Source: Hyphochytrium catenoides (taxonomy: Eukaryota; Sar; Hyphochytriomycetes; Hyphochytriales; Hyphochytriaceae). From it: 57,290 nucleotides of DNA. Shown here one piece after another: positions 35,218 through 46,827 of the stretch (position 1 is its first letter; the number at the start of each line of letters is the position of its first letter). The stretch is taken from contig FLMG01000334.1 in NCBI GenBank assembly GCA_900088475.1, positions 5,920-63,209 on the forward strand, written 5' to 3'. Made by a program: the position numbers and the translations under genes. Below the pieces are notes generated by a model. That model made no database searches. It saw only the letters and a list, made by a program, of their open reading frames with translations, and was not told where the DNA came from.

Positions 35218-38200
35218 TCACCGCAGTTTCTCCTCTAAAACTAGTGCCTGCAACTGGAATCTCTCAAAATCCAAAGCATCTTCAGGTGCAGTATCCACAG
35301 TGGTGGTAGGTTTGGAGGAAGATGAGGACGATGCCGCTGGCGGTTGCTTTGGGGTTGATGACCTTTGGAAGAAGTTGGATATTGAACGGCTACGGACCGG
35401 AGAGGCTTTCGAGACTGGTTCTTGTTTAGACAGCAACGCGTCGGCTCCTGCTACATCCTTATCTGCGAGAACAGGGTTTTTAAAAAGTTGCCGTTCTTGA
35501 GCAACAGACCAACTTCGACAAGCAGAAGACGAAAAAAGAGCGAGCTCCTCCCATCAGCATATATGAGTCATACCTAATGCATCTGGAATGTCCTCATTAT
35601 GGGAAGCTGCGTCGTTGTTGCCGTCAATGGCGGAGATTTCCGGATACCCATCCTTCTTTTTTCCTTCAGCCTTGCAGACATCGTCCATTCCGTCTGTCAA
35701 TGGTATGAATCCGGTCCGGTACTTCTCGGCAATCACCCAACGAGATGCTGAGCCCTTCGGAGCCCTCACAACAAGGGTTGTGAACAGCTTTCGAACCTGA
35801 ATGAGAACGTTAAAGGCTGCAGTTGGGCAATAGAACTGTCTCTACATAGGTGAACCCATGGATGTTGATAACCGTCAAGTAAACCCAAGTAAGTGGAGCA
35901 ACAGTTTGCCGAAGCCACTGAGCGGACGTTGGCACGCTTGAGGATCCACAAACGAAGGCGGCTTTACCTGGTATTTGGAGACACCGGTCTGTGTCGCAAA
36001 GGTCTTAATCAATGTCTTCTGCGTGCCGGGGGTGGTGTTAATATATTCAACAAATTTGCTGATGACCTCAGGAGGTATCTTTCTCGCAATGTCCTCAGCT
36101 CCTGCTTCCTGATCTGCCGTCATAGCAGAAGAAGGTGGGCGCTGCGGCACTGTAGATAGGCGAAGAGATTGAAGAGTGGAGAGAGACAAGGGACCTTTCT
36201 TTAATTTAAACAGAAGTGGAGAAAGGGGCGGATAGTTCAACGATATCAGGCGAAGTGCAAAGCAGGTCCCATATCTATCCTCTGGGAGAGGTACCAACAA
36301 TGACTTCAGTACAAGACTCAAACAGTTCAGTCTAGTGAGGACGTAGATCATCAATATCTACCTTCCAAGTCTGCCAAAAGCGGCCCCGGTACTAGAGGTA
36401 TCATGCGGAAGGCGGACAAGGCCCCCACGGCCTCTTTCGAAGCTTTATCATCATGTCCGCTGCCAAGATCCCCACCCATGCAGAAGATGGGTCCGATGAC
36501 CAAAGGTGCTTGTGGGCCGGCGAAGTCTTTGGTCCTACAGCGGTGATCTTCGTCTTCAGCAAGCAATGCATCGTCTCGCTCGAGAAATGGATCGTCCCAA
36601 TCTGGTATGGAGAGGGCAATGCAAATGAGGATAATTCAGTGCTTTGACTTAAGAGGAAGACAATAATGAGCTTTGACTTAAAGAGCCGTAAGAGACGGAA
36701 GAGCCATTGCGATATGATTGAACAGTAGTTTCATGGAACACTCAGAGCGGAAACCTTACCAAGGCCATCCACATCATTATCTTCTGCTTCGCTGCAATCG
36801 CTGTCTGAGATGCTCTCGCCTGGTTCTTCCTCCTCCCATTCTTCATCGCTATCAACCTGCAAACATCATTTGATGAGCCTTTTCCATCACTCGTCAAGGC
36901 AATGACCCAATGGAGTTGAGCTTGAGCGTGGTAACTCCGTAGTCATCGAGAGGACCTCACTATGTATCTTTCTTTGCTAATACACCCGTTGTCTCTCGAA
37001 ACTTCTCACTGCTATTTTCATTGACTGCATGCGACTTATCCAGCTTTCCGCTCACTTCCCTCTTACCTCATAATTTACATGTTCTGTGTCCTTGTACAGA
37101 GGTCGTCTCCCTTTCTTGAGGGCGGCGGAGCGCCTTTTCCAGGTGCCGTAGTAAGCAGGGCGATAGTTGTCGTGGAATTGCAAAAACTTGACGACATGCT
37201 TTCCAATCTTTCGTCTTCGCAGCCTTGAGGCCTACAAAGGATGGTGCAGAAGAGAAGGATGTCCAAAGCAGACAACTGTTTTCAATAAGGAGGTTACTTG
37301 ACAGATGGCCCGGAGGAGGAGGTTGAAGGACTTCAAAGTATCACATTCAACAAACGAGAAGGAGAGTGCATGACTCTAAGTAGGATGAAGGACTGCACTA
37401 CTATCACATTGGACAAACAAGAAGGAGAGTGCCCACATCCCCATTCTCGTACCGAGCGGACTGCAGCTGCTATTTGTTGCCGGGAGACTGACAACGGCTC
37501 AGAAATTGTGTGCTCAGAACCTTGAAGTAACGCGTCTATTCTTTTAGCCTTGTCTTCAAGTTCACTATCCACAATGTGCATGCTGGCCGGGTCAGGGGAC
37601 ACAAGGTTATAGGAAAAAGTGAAGAGAGACGGGAGCAAACGGAGGATAAGTTGGAGAGCAGATGGCGGTAACGAGAAGCTATGCAACAGGTAGGAAGGAC
37701 CTTTACCTGCTGATTCCAACCTTCTCCTGTGAGTTGTCGGTGGGGACAGCAGAGGAAGGAGTAGGAGCCGCTTCTTTGTTGAACCAATTGAGAAGAGATA
37801 CGGCCTCCTGCAGAATTAATTATAAGCGCAAGTACAGAGACACGAAGTAGCATAGGTATGGACCTTGACAGGTTTCTCTTCTATCGCTGCTTTGGCTTTC
37901 TTTGCGTTCTCCTTTGCAATCTTTTTTGCCTCTTGTGCCTCCAGCTTTTCCTTAAGCTGCGCCCACCGAAACGAGCTTGTAAGACAAATAAAGGGAACGT
38001 GGAGGGAGAGTGACAAGTCGTCAATATTACCTTCTGCTCTTGAAGCATCCTCCTCGCTCGGAGAGTCTCTAGATCTCTCTCAAACTTCGCGACTTTTGCT
38101 TCCTCCTCGCTCACCTTAGCTTCATCAACAGGGTCCTGAGACAAAAGTAAGGGTGCGGATGAGGAGCTGAAGAGCCAATAGACGTCCTTGTAACTAACCT

Positions 38201-40287
38201 TTGATAGAAGCTTCAGCAAACGATGAAGAGCAAGGACATGAGCTCCAAGTTTTCTCCTTTCAGTCCTAAGCTTCTTGATGGTGGCGACCTCACTTGCGGA
38301 GTATACCTCTAATAGCTGCAACCCAACGCAAGGAAGTATGTGAGGCAAGTTAGGAATGTCGGGGATATACGACAGCCGCCAAGCAGTGCCACTACCAACG
38401 TTCAGCTGACGACTTCAAGAGATCTATTAAGGCAAAAAAAGCTCCGAAGATTTACTCGTCCTCTTACCGCTACTTCCCATCTCCACAATGCGATAGCTGA
38501 ATTGTCCTCGTAAACGTTCACTTTGCGTTCCTTTATACCGTAAGGCTTCCTCTCCGCAAGTACTTTTATTTTTTCTTCAATAAGGGAGGGAGAAACCGCA
38601 AGGTCTCCCATGATGTACAGGCGCGCTTCCTCAGCTAACTGGGATAATGGAAGCGAACTATAGGTAGCACGGAGGCGAGTTTGGAAGAGAAAAGAGTGGT
38701 AGGTATAGCGAGAGGAAGAGTGGGAGTGGCTAAGTTCGGTCGTCACAAGAGAGTCGATAGCGCGAATAAGTCCTACTACCTGCCCTGGACAAGTCTCACT
38801 AATGTAGGCACCGCGATATCTGGAAAGGAGGATAGGTCCAAACGTTTTAATTGCTCTAGTAGGTTGTCTCTTTCTTCTTCCTTAAGGCCAAGACGATAGT
38901 CCCCTTCCGCATCTACGGAGGACGACGACAGCTGTACAAAGTGCTCAATTTGATCCTTGCAACTCTTATAGCGTGGATTTTGCTGCGGCAGTCATTACAG
39001 TTAGTAACCCTCAGTGACATCACGCGGCAGGCAGAGACCAAGGAGTGGAGGACTGATTAGGATAATCAAGGGTAACGAGGCTATCATCGCAGGGGCGGGG
39101 AGGATCGAATCTTCTGCGAAGGCAAGGAAGTGGCTGATGAGACAACCATATCGGCACTCACCATTAGTCTCTTCTCTTCTGCCTCAGCAAGCTCTGTGTC
39201 TGTCACTTTGTCAAACGTGGGAAGAAGGGAGACCCCTTTAGAGCTTGAGGCCTTCTTCTTTGACTTCGGAGTGCTGCTGGGAGGAGACGCGGCCTTCCGC
39301 TTCTTGTTTGTGAAGACGAGCTCAGTTGCATCAGTTGAGGCGTGCTCAGTATTCGAAGTAGGAGACGCTACTGCCTTGACGGGCAAATTAGTGTTCTGAT
39401 CAGTGTAAGAGCCCTCTTTGCCTTCTTGGTTGCTGCTCCGCTGGTCGGCCGATAGAGTAAGGGGAGTAACATCGGTCTGTTGCTCGGATTTTGGCGCCTT
39501 TGCCGTCAGGGTGCTAAATTGTCCTAACATCTCCTCAGCGGTCCGCTTTTTTACAAACCTTAACATGGTCGGAGTCTTTAGTCCTGAGTCGTCTATTGAA
39601 GCTACCTTCCCTGGAGAGGGTGCGGCAGTGCCGCTAGGGTCAGAGTCCCTTTCACCTTCCTCAGTATGTTCCTTCTCAGCTTCGTTGCACATTGAAAGAT
39701 CAATGTCATCGGACCCCGTTGAAAGTCTCTCCTGGCTGGTTTGAGCTTCCTCTTGAGACCTACTAGTTGACCCCTTATATGCCTTTAGAGGTGTTATTGC
39801 GGTTGTTGCTATTGACTTGCAGTTGGAATCCTCAATGACGACAATATCTGATGGACTAACTTCCTGCTGCTTCACATTGAACTCGTTGGAATTCTCCTTT
39901 GCCTCTACACCTCCATGGCCATTTCCGGCCAGCACCGATGGCGATGGTGATTTTCCAACTGCGGATTCTGTTCCCAATCTCGGGCTAGAAGCGGCATCGC
40001 TTGTGTCCTTGGCTTTCAGAGGTGTAAGCGAGAAGAAGTTTTTGATGGATCGCTGGCCTGGAACCTAGAGAAAGCAATTCAGGGTCAAGAAACGGTATAA
40101 GGGCATGTTCCTTCGGGTATGAAGAGATACAGTTCTATGAAGATGGCCACGGAACGAAGGTCGACATGGTTGTTGATCACTAAAGTAGGAGATGGATAAC
40201 TTCAAAGATTGTAATGACCTCAGCTGCTTGGGGAAGGTTGACATCTCTTTTGGAAGAAGATGAGGCGGTGCTCTTCCGTCGCACCAT
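35218..40287 (-). CDS. CHAF1A: Chromatin assembly factor 1 large subunit (p150)
   Basis: Fifteen exons, all in phase: 40287-40219, 40064-39162, 38982-38800, 38638-38468, 38315-38199, 38135-38031, 37956-37864, 37807-37707, 37582-37453, 37231-37067, 36856-36760, 36601-36362, 36149-35968, 35796-35574, 35462-35222, then a TGA; 1007 aa. CAF-1 deposits H3-H4 on newly replicated DNA behind PCNA. In order: a PCNA-interacting box (GQRSIKNFFSLTP), a long Ser/Thr-rich segment, a charged KER-type helix (KEKLEAQEAKKIAKENAKKA), the hallmark FLQFHDNYRPAYYGTW, an acidic patch (VDSDEEWEEEEPGESISDSD), a C-terminal winged-helix-like part (EVISKFVEYI...VSKYQVRKLFTTLVVRA) and a second PIP-like motif (SRSISNFFQ). 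It is the next gene upstream of the helical-protein gene on the same strand. Confidence 0.93.
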
Positions 40288-40830
40288 CTTCACTCCCAGT
40301 TCAAGAGCCCTCTCGCTCTGAAACTAGCTACGTGAACCACCCGAGCCTTCTCTGCAGTTTGGTCGAGTTCACAGCGTCGTTGAAGTAGACAAGTCGCTCA
40401 AACCCTTCGCCAGGATGGCACTCGCCTTCAATACCTCGGCATATGACCACAAGCGAGTAAGTGCATTGGGATCATCACAAGGCTGCTGCTCCCTTCGATG
40501 TCATACTCTAGCCGTCATCATAAACCAAAGAAAGCTTGTGCAAGAGAGGACGCATCGAGACTGGGCAAAGGCAGTAGAACCCCGCTCCTTTATAATTATC
40601 GCGCACTTCTTGAGATTTCGAAGCGTTGTTGCGCTCCTTCTCTCCAATAGACGCAATGACAATAATAATCCCTCTCACACCAGGACAGCCTATGCTATTA
40701 TACTGCCAGGAGTAGTAGTAAGAGCTTCACTGTGCCGGTTCGAAACCTCTTTTGGCGGGAGAATCTTGTGTTCTCTGGTAATAAATTTCCCAATTATATA
40801 CACGGGCTAACCTCCAATATCAACAAGTAA
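40288..40830. other. Upstream region of CAF-1; no gene seen
   Basis: The CAF-1 gene starts at 40287 and is read leftward, the tRNA is read rightward, so this interval holds the CAF-1 promoter. The 131-codon plus frame 40415-40810 lacks any recognisable motif and I treat it as chance. Confidence 0.4.
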
Positions 40831-40903
40831 GGGGCTTTAGCTCAGATGGTAGAGCGCTGGATTCCAGTCCCAGCGGTCGGGTGTTCGAGTCACTCAAGCC
40901 TCA
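40831..40903 (+). tRNA. tRNA-Trp (CCA anticodon)
   Basis: 73-nt cloverleaf. The acceptor stem GGGGCTT pairs with AAGCCTC, with one G-U pair. The D arm is GCTC-AGATGGTA-GAGC. The T arm is GGGTG-TTCGAGT-CACTC, with one G-U pair. The anticodon arm is CTGGA-TTCCAGT-CCCAG with anticodon CCA (Trp) after the invariant T33; its innermost pair is an A-C mismatch. The discriminator base is A. No intron. The internal A box (TAGCTCAGATGGTAGAGC) and B box (GTGTTCGAGTC) are present. The A-C mismatch is the only oddity. Confidence 0.88.
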
Positions 40904-40907
40904 AACC

Positions 40908-40912
40908 TTTTT
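40908..40912 (+). terminator. RNA polymerase III terminator
   Basis: TTTTT run five bases past the tRNA 3' end, the normal Pol III stop signal. Confidence 0.85.
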
Positions 40913-42147
40913 GTCGGTATTTTTCGAGCTTCTCCGCCAGGAAACTCCTAAGATTTGTTACAGAGGACTAAGAACTCTAGAGAATCTGCAATCAATTTTT
41001 ACTTCCTTGCTACTAGTGACCTCTTGTGACGACGCGGAAGGTTGTTGCTGCAGCGCGAGCTTCGTCATCATCATTGCCAGGCACACAGTGATGAATCCTG
41101 GTTTAGTCAGATGATGGGCTAACGCTATCTAACTGGCCAACGGCAAGGGGTGAAGTGAAGTGCGGGGTAAGAAGAAGAGCTCTTCTCCTGATGCCAGGAG
41201 ATGTATGAAGAACTGTATACTCATCCTTCATGAAAGGAAGTGTCAGTGAATTGGCAGTTCGTTTCTTCCCTGCGCGAAAGAACTACCACTGCTTTTAACC
41301 GCCCGTCGGTGAAGAAGGTGCGAGATTTACGCATTAAGCTGATTATGGCTGCTGTCAGCAGAGTGAACAAGGGCGGTCATTAGAATCGTCAAAGCAAGAC
41401 TGCACTATGTTAATATGGCAAAGAAGTATAAGAGGTCACTTGCATCACACATGTCAACAAGTGAAGAGCAGCTTTTGAGTCACATATTATGACCCAAGGG
41501 AAACGATAATAGGCGTCTTATTATAGCTGCATCTAGCCGATCGTACAGATGGTCATAGCTTATCGCAAGCATTTAGATGTCGATCCACTAGCCTCTGCTG
41601 GACCGCCCAGAAAGTGCGCCTCAATCAGCGAGGCCAGACCGGAGCTTCCGTCTCATCATCCATCAGGGCGTAGATTGATTGGGGCAAAACAACTAGTAGT
41701 AGAAAGCCCTGAATATGTCTAACCAACCTTAAAGCATCGATCTTTCATGCCTAATAGCCATTCCTAAGGGAAGAGCTGAGTAGAATAAGCAAGAAAGGAG
41801 GTCCTTGCATTGTGCAAAGGTAGTGAAAGGCATGAAGAAAGATCTCCTCGAAGGTCTGCTTGTCTTTGGAATGATAGCATGCTGGCTGACCCGGTTACAC
41901 TTTTGAGGTCTCTGTCCTGTCCCATGCGCACGTGTGAGCTAACAAGGCTTACTCCTGACAAATAAAAAGAAGATGATCTCTTGCTAATAGACTAATTGAT
42001 AGTACATATACACATTTAAGATAGGGTACAGAGAGCTTGGTGCCTGGCCCTGAGGAGTTACTCCAGAAGTGACGTTGACGTAGGAAGGTTGCTTGTTCTA
42101 GATCCCGTCAGTGTGGCGTTTTCTCCTTTTATCTCCTCTTTGTGCTG
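40913..42147. other. Intergenic between tRNA and PARP; nothing recognised
   Basis: No frame with coding character on either strand. The right part is the 3' flank of the PARP gene. Confidence 0.5.
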
Positions 42148-45100
42148 CTACCACTTGACTTGCACTAAGTATCGAAGTTTGGCCTGTGCCTCTTTGTAGA
42201 CGATGTACTCATTATGGTAGAACCACAACTGCTGGCTTCCCTTCTTCTTCGATGATGTCGGCTTACCCAGTGGGACCACCACACCATCAGGGAGCACAGT
42301 GTCACCCTTCGGTTCAGGGAATCTTCTTCCTAAGGCTTTGGTAGACATCTGGGGTAGGTGAACAAGCATTATGATGAGACCATTAGCAAAAATTAGGGAG
42401 AAGTAGGCAGCAGTAGGAAAGACCAGAGGAGAAGGTGAAGTGAAGATAAATGCGAGAGATAGAGCCGCGGCATGTCGGCTCATAAAACGACTGAATGAAG
42501 CGATAACAAACAACTGCCGCCGACAAGAACTAGTATATCACAGCGCTCACCTTTCCCTGGGGAAGGTTGTTGGCATTGTAGTCTGCGTCTACGAGCTCGT
42601 TCATGTCACCCAGGCTCACTTCAGCTAGCGCCAGCAGGGCGCAAGGGAGCTGGGAATTATAGTAGCAGTAGCTTGAGGATTTGGAGAACTGTTGGGATTG
42701 AGCAGCAGAAGGAGGGAGGTTTCACAGCAACGACAGTCGCGCTTATTAGCATCATGAAGAACGCCAAGAGCAGGATTAACGGCAACCTCAGGTAGAAGAC
42801 ATTGGGGAAAGGAGGATTAATCTTTCTCAATGCTACTACATTGGTCCGGCAGGCACAATGCAAGGAAGGCGTAGGAGAGAAAATGCTTTTCAGCTTTGAA
42901 GTAGAGAGGCATATTGTAGAGTTTGGGCCAGAACAGCGCTAGCGCATGCAGCATAGTCGAACAGCATTGAGAAGAGCACACAGCAAGCTGTAGTACCATG
43001 TCAGCAAAATAGAGTCCTTTCCCAAAGTTGTAGCCAGAGACTGGAGCTTCAGGTGGTGCTATCCTTAGTCCTTGAGAGAGGATACCTGCCCAGTTTGTCA
43101 GTCTGGAGCCGTGCCACAGGAGACGCCTATTGTGCATCGTCTTGAAAGGACAGAAGCGTTGCTCCTCTCCGTCTCGCTGTATCTTAAATATTTCCAATAT
43201 CTTCGGCAGAGAATTCGATTGTCCTTCGTAGGTGCTTGCGAGATATTGGCTAATGGTTTGATACTCTTGAGAGTTAGAAGGCAGAGGCTCCATGCAGCAC
43301 TTCAGCCGCCTGTAGTGGGCGTCCACGGGGTTCTCTGACCCTTCAACCTTAGATAGCACAGCACTCGCGGCCTGAAGAGGAGTTCGTTTGCAAAGAAAGG
43401 TCACCATCAAAGAAGTGAAAGGGACGATACAATGCGATAACGCAGGACAAGGAAGGAAAATGATATCTGTAAGGAGACGATGATACTTAGGCTGTTGCTT
43501 GCTACAGAAAGAAGGAACAGGTAGTAAGGAATTTTTCTCACTGACACTGAGCTGCTGTTCGCCACAATTGTGATAGATATGGGAGTAGGAAGGAAGAGAG
43601 ACACCAAAAAAGGCCTGAAGCTCACCTCAATCTGAGAGAGGCTGTCCAGTAAAGCCATCTTCTCTTTCACTTTGTCGAGAGAGTCTAGCTGGAAGCTTGA
43701 CATCTTGGCGAAGCCAAAGTTGTGCGGTATGTAAGTATAGAATTCACTGCTTAGACCATCAATCTTTTCGTCGGTCTCTCCCTTAAGCGCCTTCGTCACT
43801 CTTTCAAGGACCGCGTAACCCTTTCGGATGGTGCTATCGGAGAGCTTCCCCAGGGGTAACTGGAAATGAAGGTTGGAAGTGATGGTTAAAGAGCTGGTGG
43901 ACAATCATCATGACACTTACCGAAAGAACGTAGTGGAAAGGAAGGCGCAGGCAGCTCAGCAGAAGGGGGCAAGCGTGATGGCACAAGGTAGACTGTGGAT
44001 GATCGGCAGAATAGACAAAGCAGCCAAGGAGGAAGACAAGGCGAAAAGAAGGTGACGCAAACAGATTATAAGGCCGATCTATTGAACCGTTGTTGCCTCC
44101 AAATAATACCTTCTTGGCATCGTAACCGATGGACATCATCTGCTCCTTCATCATCTCCTTGTCACAGATGATAGATATCAACTTTTGGACTTCGACGGAA
44201 AGAGAACTGGAAAGGGCAGGACTCGATCCTCCAGTGCCTGCTATTGCTGATCCGTCCTGCTGCTCATCATCCTCATCGTCATACCGCATTTCAAGGAGCG
44301 CATACTTTCCTTTGACGGGAGAGAAGTTATCCCTATCTTCCCACTTATTTCCCGTCTTATCGGAGAACTTCTTCGTGAATTCCTTCTTAGCGTCAGCCTC
44401 ATTTGAAGGGCCAAATAGACGGTTCTGCCCGGGTACTCCAACGCGTCCCCAGCGGCTCCAGACATAGTAATTGCTCCCTTTGGAGATGCAAGAGTAATGG
44501 GACAAAATGTTGAAAGTTATATCAGTAGTCTGACAAAATAGAGGAGCAGCGCTCGTAATCAAGAATGGCGAAGGAGTGACAGAGGAAGCAAACTAAGACA
44601 ACGATCGGAACGCCAGGAGAATGTAGCAGTCAAGACTACATAGAAGCCCGCCACCTCTTGGGAGGAACGGAAAGCGGAAATGACCGGCGCCGCCAGTCCC
44701 AACAAACAAGGAAAAGGGTTTTAAAGGGTTCTCACAGGTGATAAGCTGTCAGCAAGGCTTAGAAGGCCAGAAGATGGCAAAAAGAACTAGAAAGTAAAAG
44801 CCAGAAAGAAGACTAGGGGGAAGAGGGCGTGGACTAGGAACAGACAAGCTCCACCCCACAAGATGGTAGTCCCTTACCGTCGCTGTCACTCTGAAGTAAC
44901 TGCATCAGGTAGAACTTGTTATTGTTTGCGTTGACGTTGGTTTGGTTCAGCATCACATCGTACACATCTGTCCCATCAACCACCAACTTCACGTCGGAAG
45001 AAATATGGGAAGGGATGAGTCTGTCTAGAGGAGGCACCACGATGGTTTTCTTCTGCTTCTTGGTTGGACGATGAGAATCATCATCATCATCATCAACTCC

Positions 45101-46827
45101 ATCGTCGTCCTGTTCTTCCTCCTTGGGCTCCTCTTCTTCGTAATCTTCTCCCATCGCATCCCTTTCCACAGGAGCAATCAGCACTCCCCTACCAGCAGCA
45201 GGCTCTCCACTTTGCTTGTCCAACCGCCTAATATCCCTTACAGTCCTGTTAGGATGCTCCACATTGGTCTGCTGTAAGGAAGGAAAGTCTACGAGGTATG
45301 TCCATTCTCCGCTCTTCACGTATCGCAGTTCGAGCCAAGGGTTGTCAAGGTATAGGGCATACATATCTTCCACATAATTTGACGCATCCTCATCGTAGTT
45401 ATGCCAGCCAGGCTCTTTGCCATCTTGAGGGTAGGAGAGGTAATACTGCCAGATATACCGCGAGGAGGAGTCCGTGCTAAGACGTGCGAACCGAGAATGG
45501 TGACGGAATGTGTTAGATATGGGAGCCGTGAAGCTAGAAATAAGGTGAAAGCACGGGTAACCAAGAGAAAGCGGAAGATATTAAGGTCCTACAAAAGAAC
45601 TTGGCGGAGGAGTAGAGTATAAATGCTCACTTACTTATTCCCAGCTTGCTTCACAAGGTGGTACTTGTTTGCTTTCTGGGTAAATGCCTCACCATCCTTG
45701 TTCCATACATTTCCAGTCTTCTCCTTGAACTTCGCCAAGAAAATCTTCACCGCCTCCTCCGCCGACGCAAGAGGACCTGTCAGCTTCTGCGGCCCCACCG
45801 TCCCTAAGGGTCATAGAGTTAGATAGGTGGTTAGCTCACTTCTTTCGTTGCCGGTTTGCTTGTCAGTATCTTGGCCACGAAGGGTTCTGGCCACGAAGGG
45901 TTCTCTTTCTTTTACACTCTTTCTTCTACTCCTCTCGCAAGATGTTATGTTGGGCCCTAGGTACCGTTGCTACCGCATGATGGCTCATATGTCTCTTCGC
46001 ACCGCGAGACTACTAACTGATCATTTTTAATTCCTTCCTCCGCACCTGTTCGTCCCCATCGCTGGAAAGCCCAGAACTGGTCCCCGTCATCGTTCACAAT
46101 CACTTGATTTATATAGTATTTGTCCATGTTCTTGGACCTGAACCACAAACAAGCATTAGACCCAAATAAAACAAAAGACCAAGATGTGGAGACATAGAGG
46201 GTTCAATTGAAAGTTAGCTAGCTCCACAGAGGAGAGAGATAATCTCGGAAGACGAAGGCAAATTAAAAGATGTGGGGGAAAAGCCCTTTCTTGCCTGTCT
46301 TGCTGTACCAGCAATGCGTGATAACAGCCGTTCTCCTCATCTTCGTAGAGTTTGACAGCACCAGGAAGGTGCGCGTTGGGGTCCACACATATTCCTCCAC
46401 TAACCGCTTTAGCCCTGCTGGTCGTAGCTCCGGCGCAGCCGCCCACAGGTGGGCTTTGCTGAGAACCACTAGAGTCGTTGCCGTCAGCCTTCGAGAGAAG
46501 ATAATCAGCTGGATCTACCAGCTTGCCTTCCGTTTTACATGCTTCTATGTAGTTCTCTGAAACTATGGGCACACCTAGCTGCTCAGCCTTGTTTACTTTG
46601 GCCGTCCTCCCCGTGTATTCCGCTTCAGAGCAGAGGAGATGCGTCACCGCCTTAGTAAAAGACGATGCCACGCTGCCGCCTAGGAGGTTGATTTGCTTCG
46701 TAATGTTGGCGCGCGTGTCAGAGAGAGTGCCGGTGATGGCGAAAGTTGCCCCTTCTAGAGGAGGAGGAGAATTAGCAGCCTTCGACTGACGCCTTCCGCC
46801 GCCTGATGCTTTCCTTTTAGGTGGCAT
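42148..46827 (-). CDS. Poly(ADP-ribose) polymerase, BRCT-WGR-WWE-WGR-PRD-CAT
   Basis: Nine exons: 46827-46295, 46137-46046, 45803-45635, 45476-44878, 44477-44110, 43859-43626, 43371-42997, 42688-42551, 42348-42148; 902 aa, all phases agree. A nuclear enzyme that attaches ADP-ribose chains from NAD+ at DNA breaks. Order: basic N-terminus (MPPKRKASGGGRRQSK), BRCT (EGATFAITGTLSDTRANITK), WGR 1 (FWAFQRWGRTG), WWE (YIWQYYLSYPQDG...WTYLVDFPSLQQTN), an acidic linker, WGR 2 (YVWSRWGRVGVPGQNRLFGP), helical regulatory domain (LPLGKLSDSTIRKGYAVLE), catalytic domain with the H-Y-E triad: LLWHGSRLTNW, FGKGLYFADM, YHNEYIVY. There are no PARP1-type zinc fingers. The first intron uses a GC donor (AG|GCAAGA at 46294). 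Confidence 0.95.
45873..45904. repeat. 16-nt tandem duplication in PARP intron 2
   Basis: GGCCACGAAGGGTTCT occurs twice head to tail (45873-45888 and 45889-45904) inside the second PARP intron. Confidence 0.9.

Noticed and set aside
40415-40810. 131-codon plus-strand frame upstream of the tRNA
   Set aside because: No motif, no codon character, no splice context. It lies in the likely CAF-1 promoter region.
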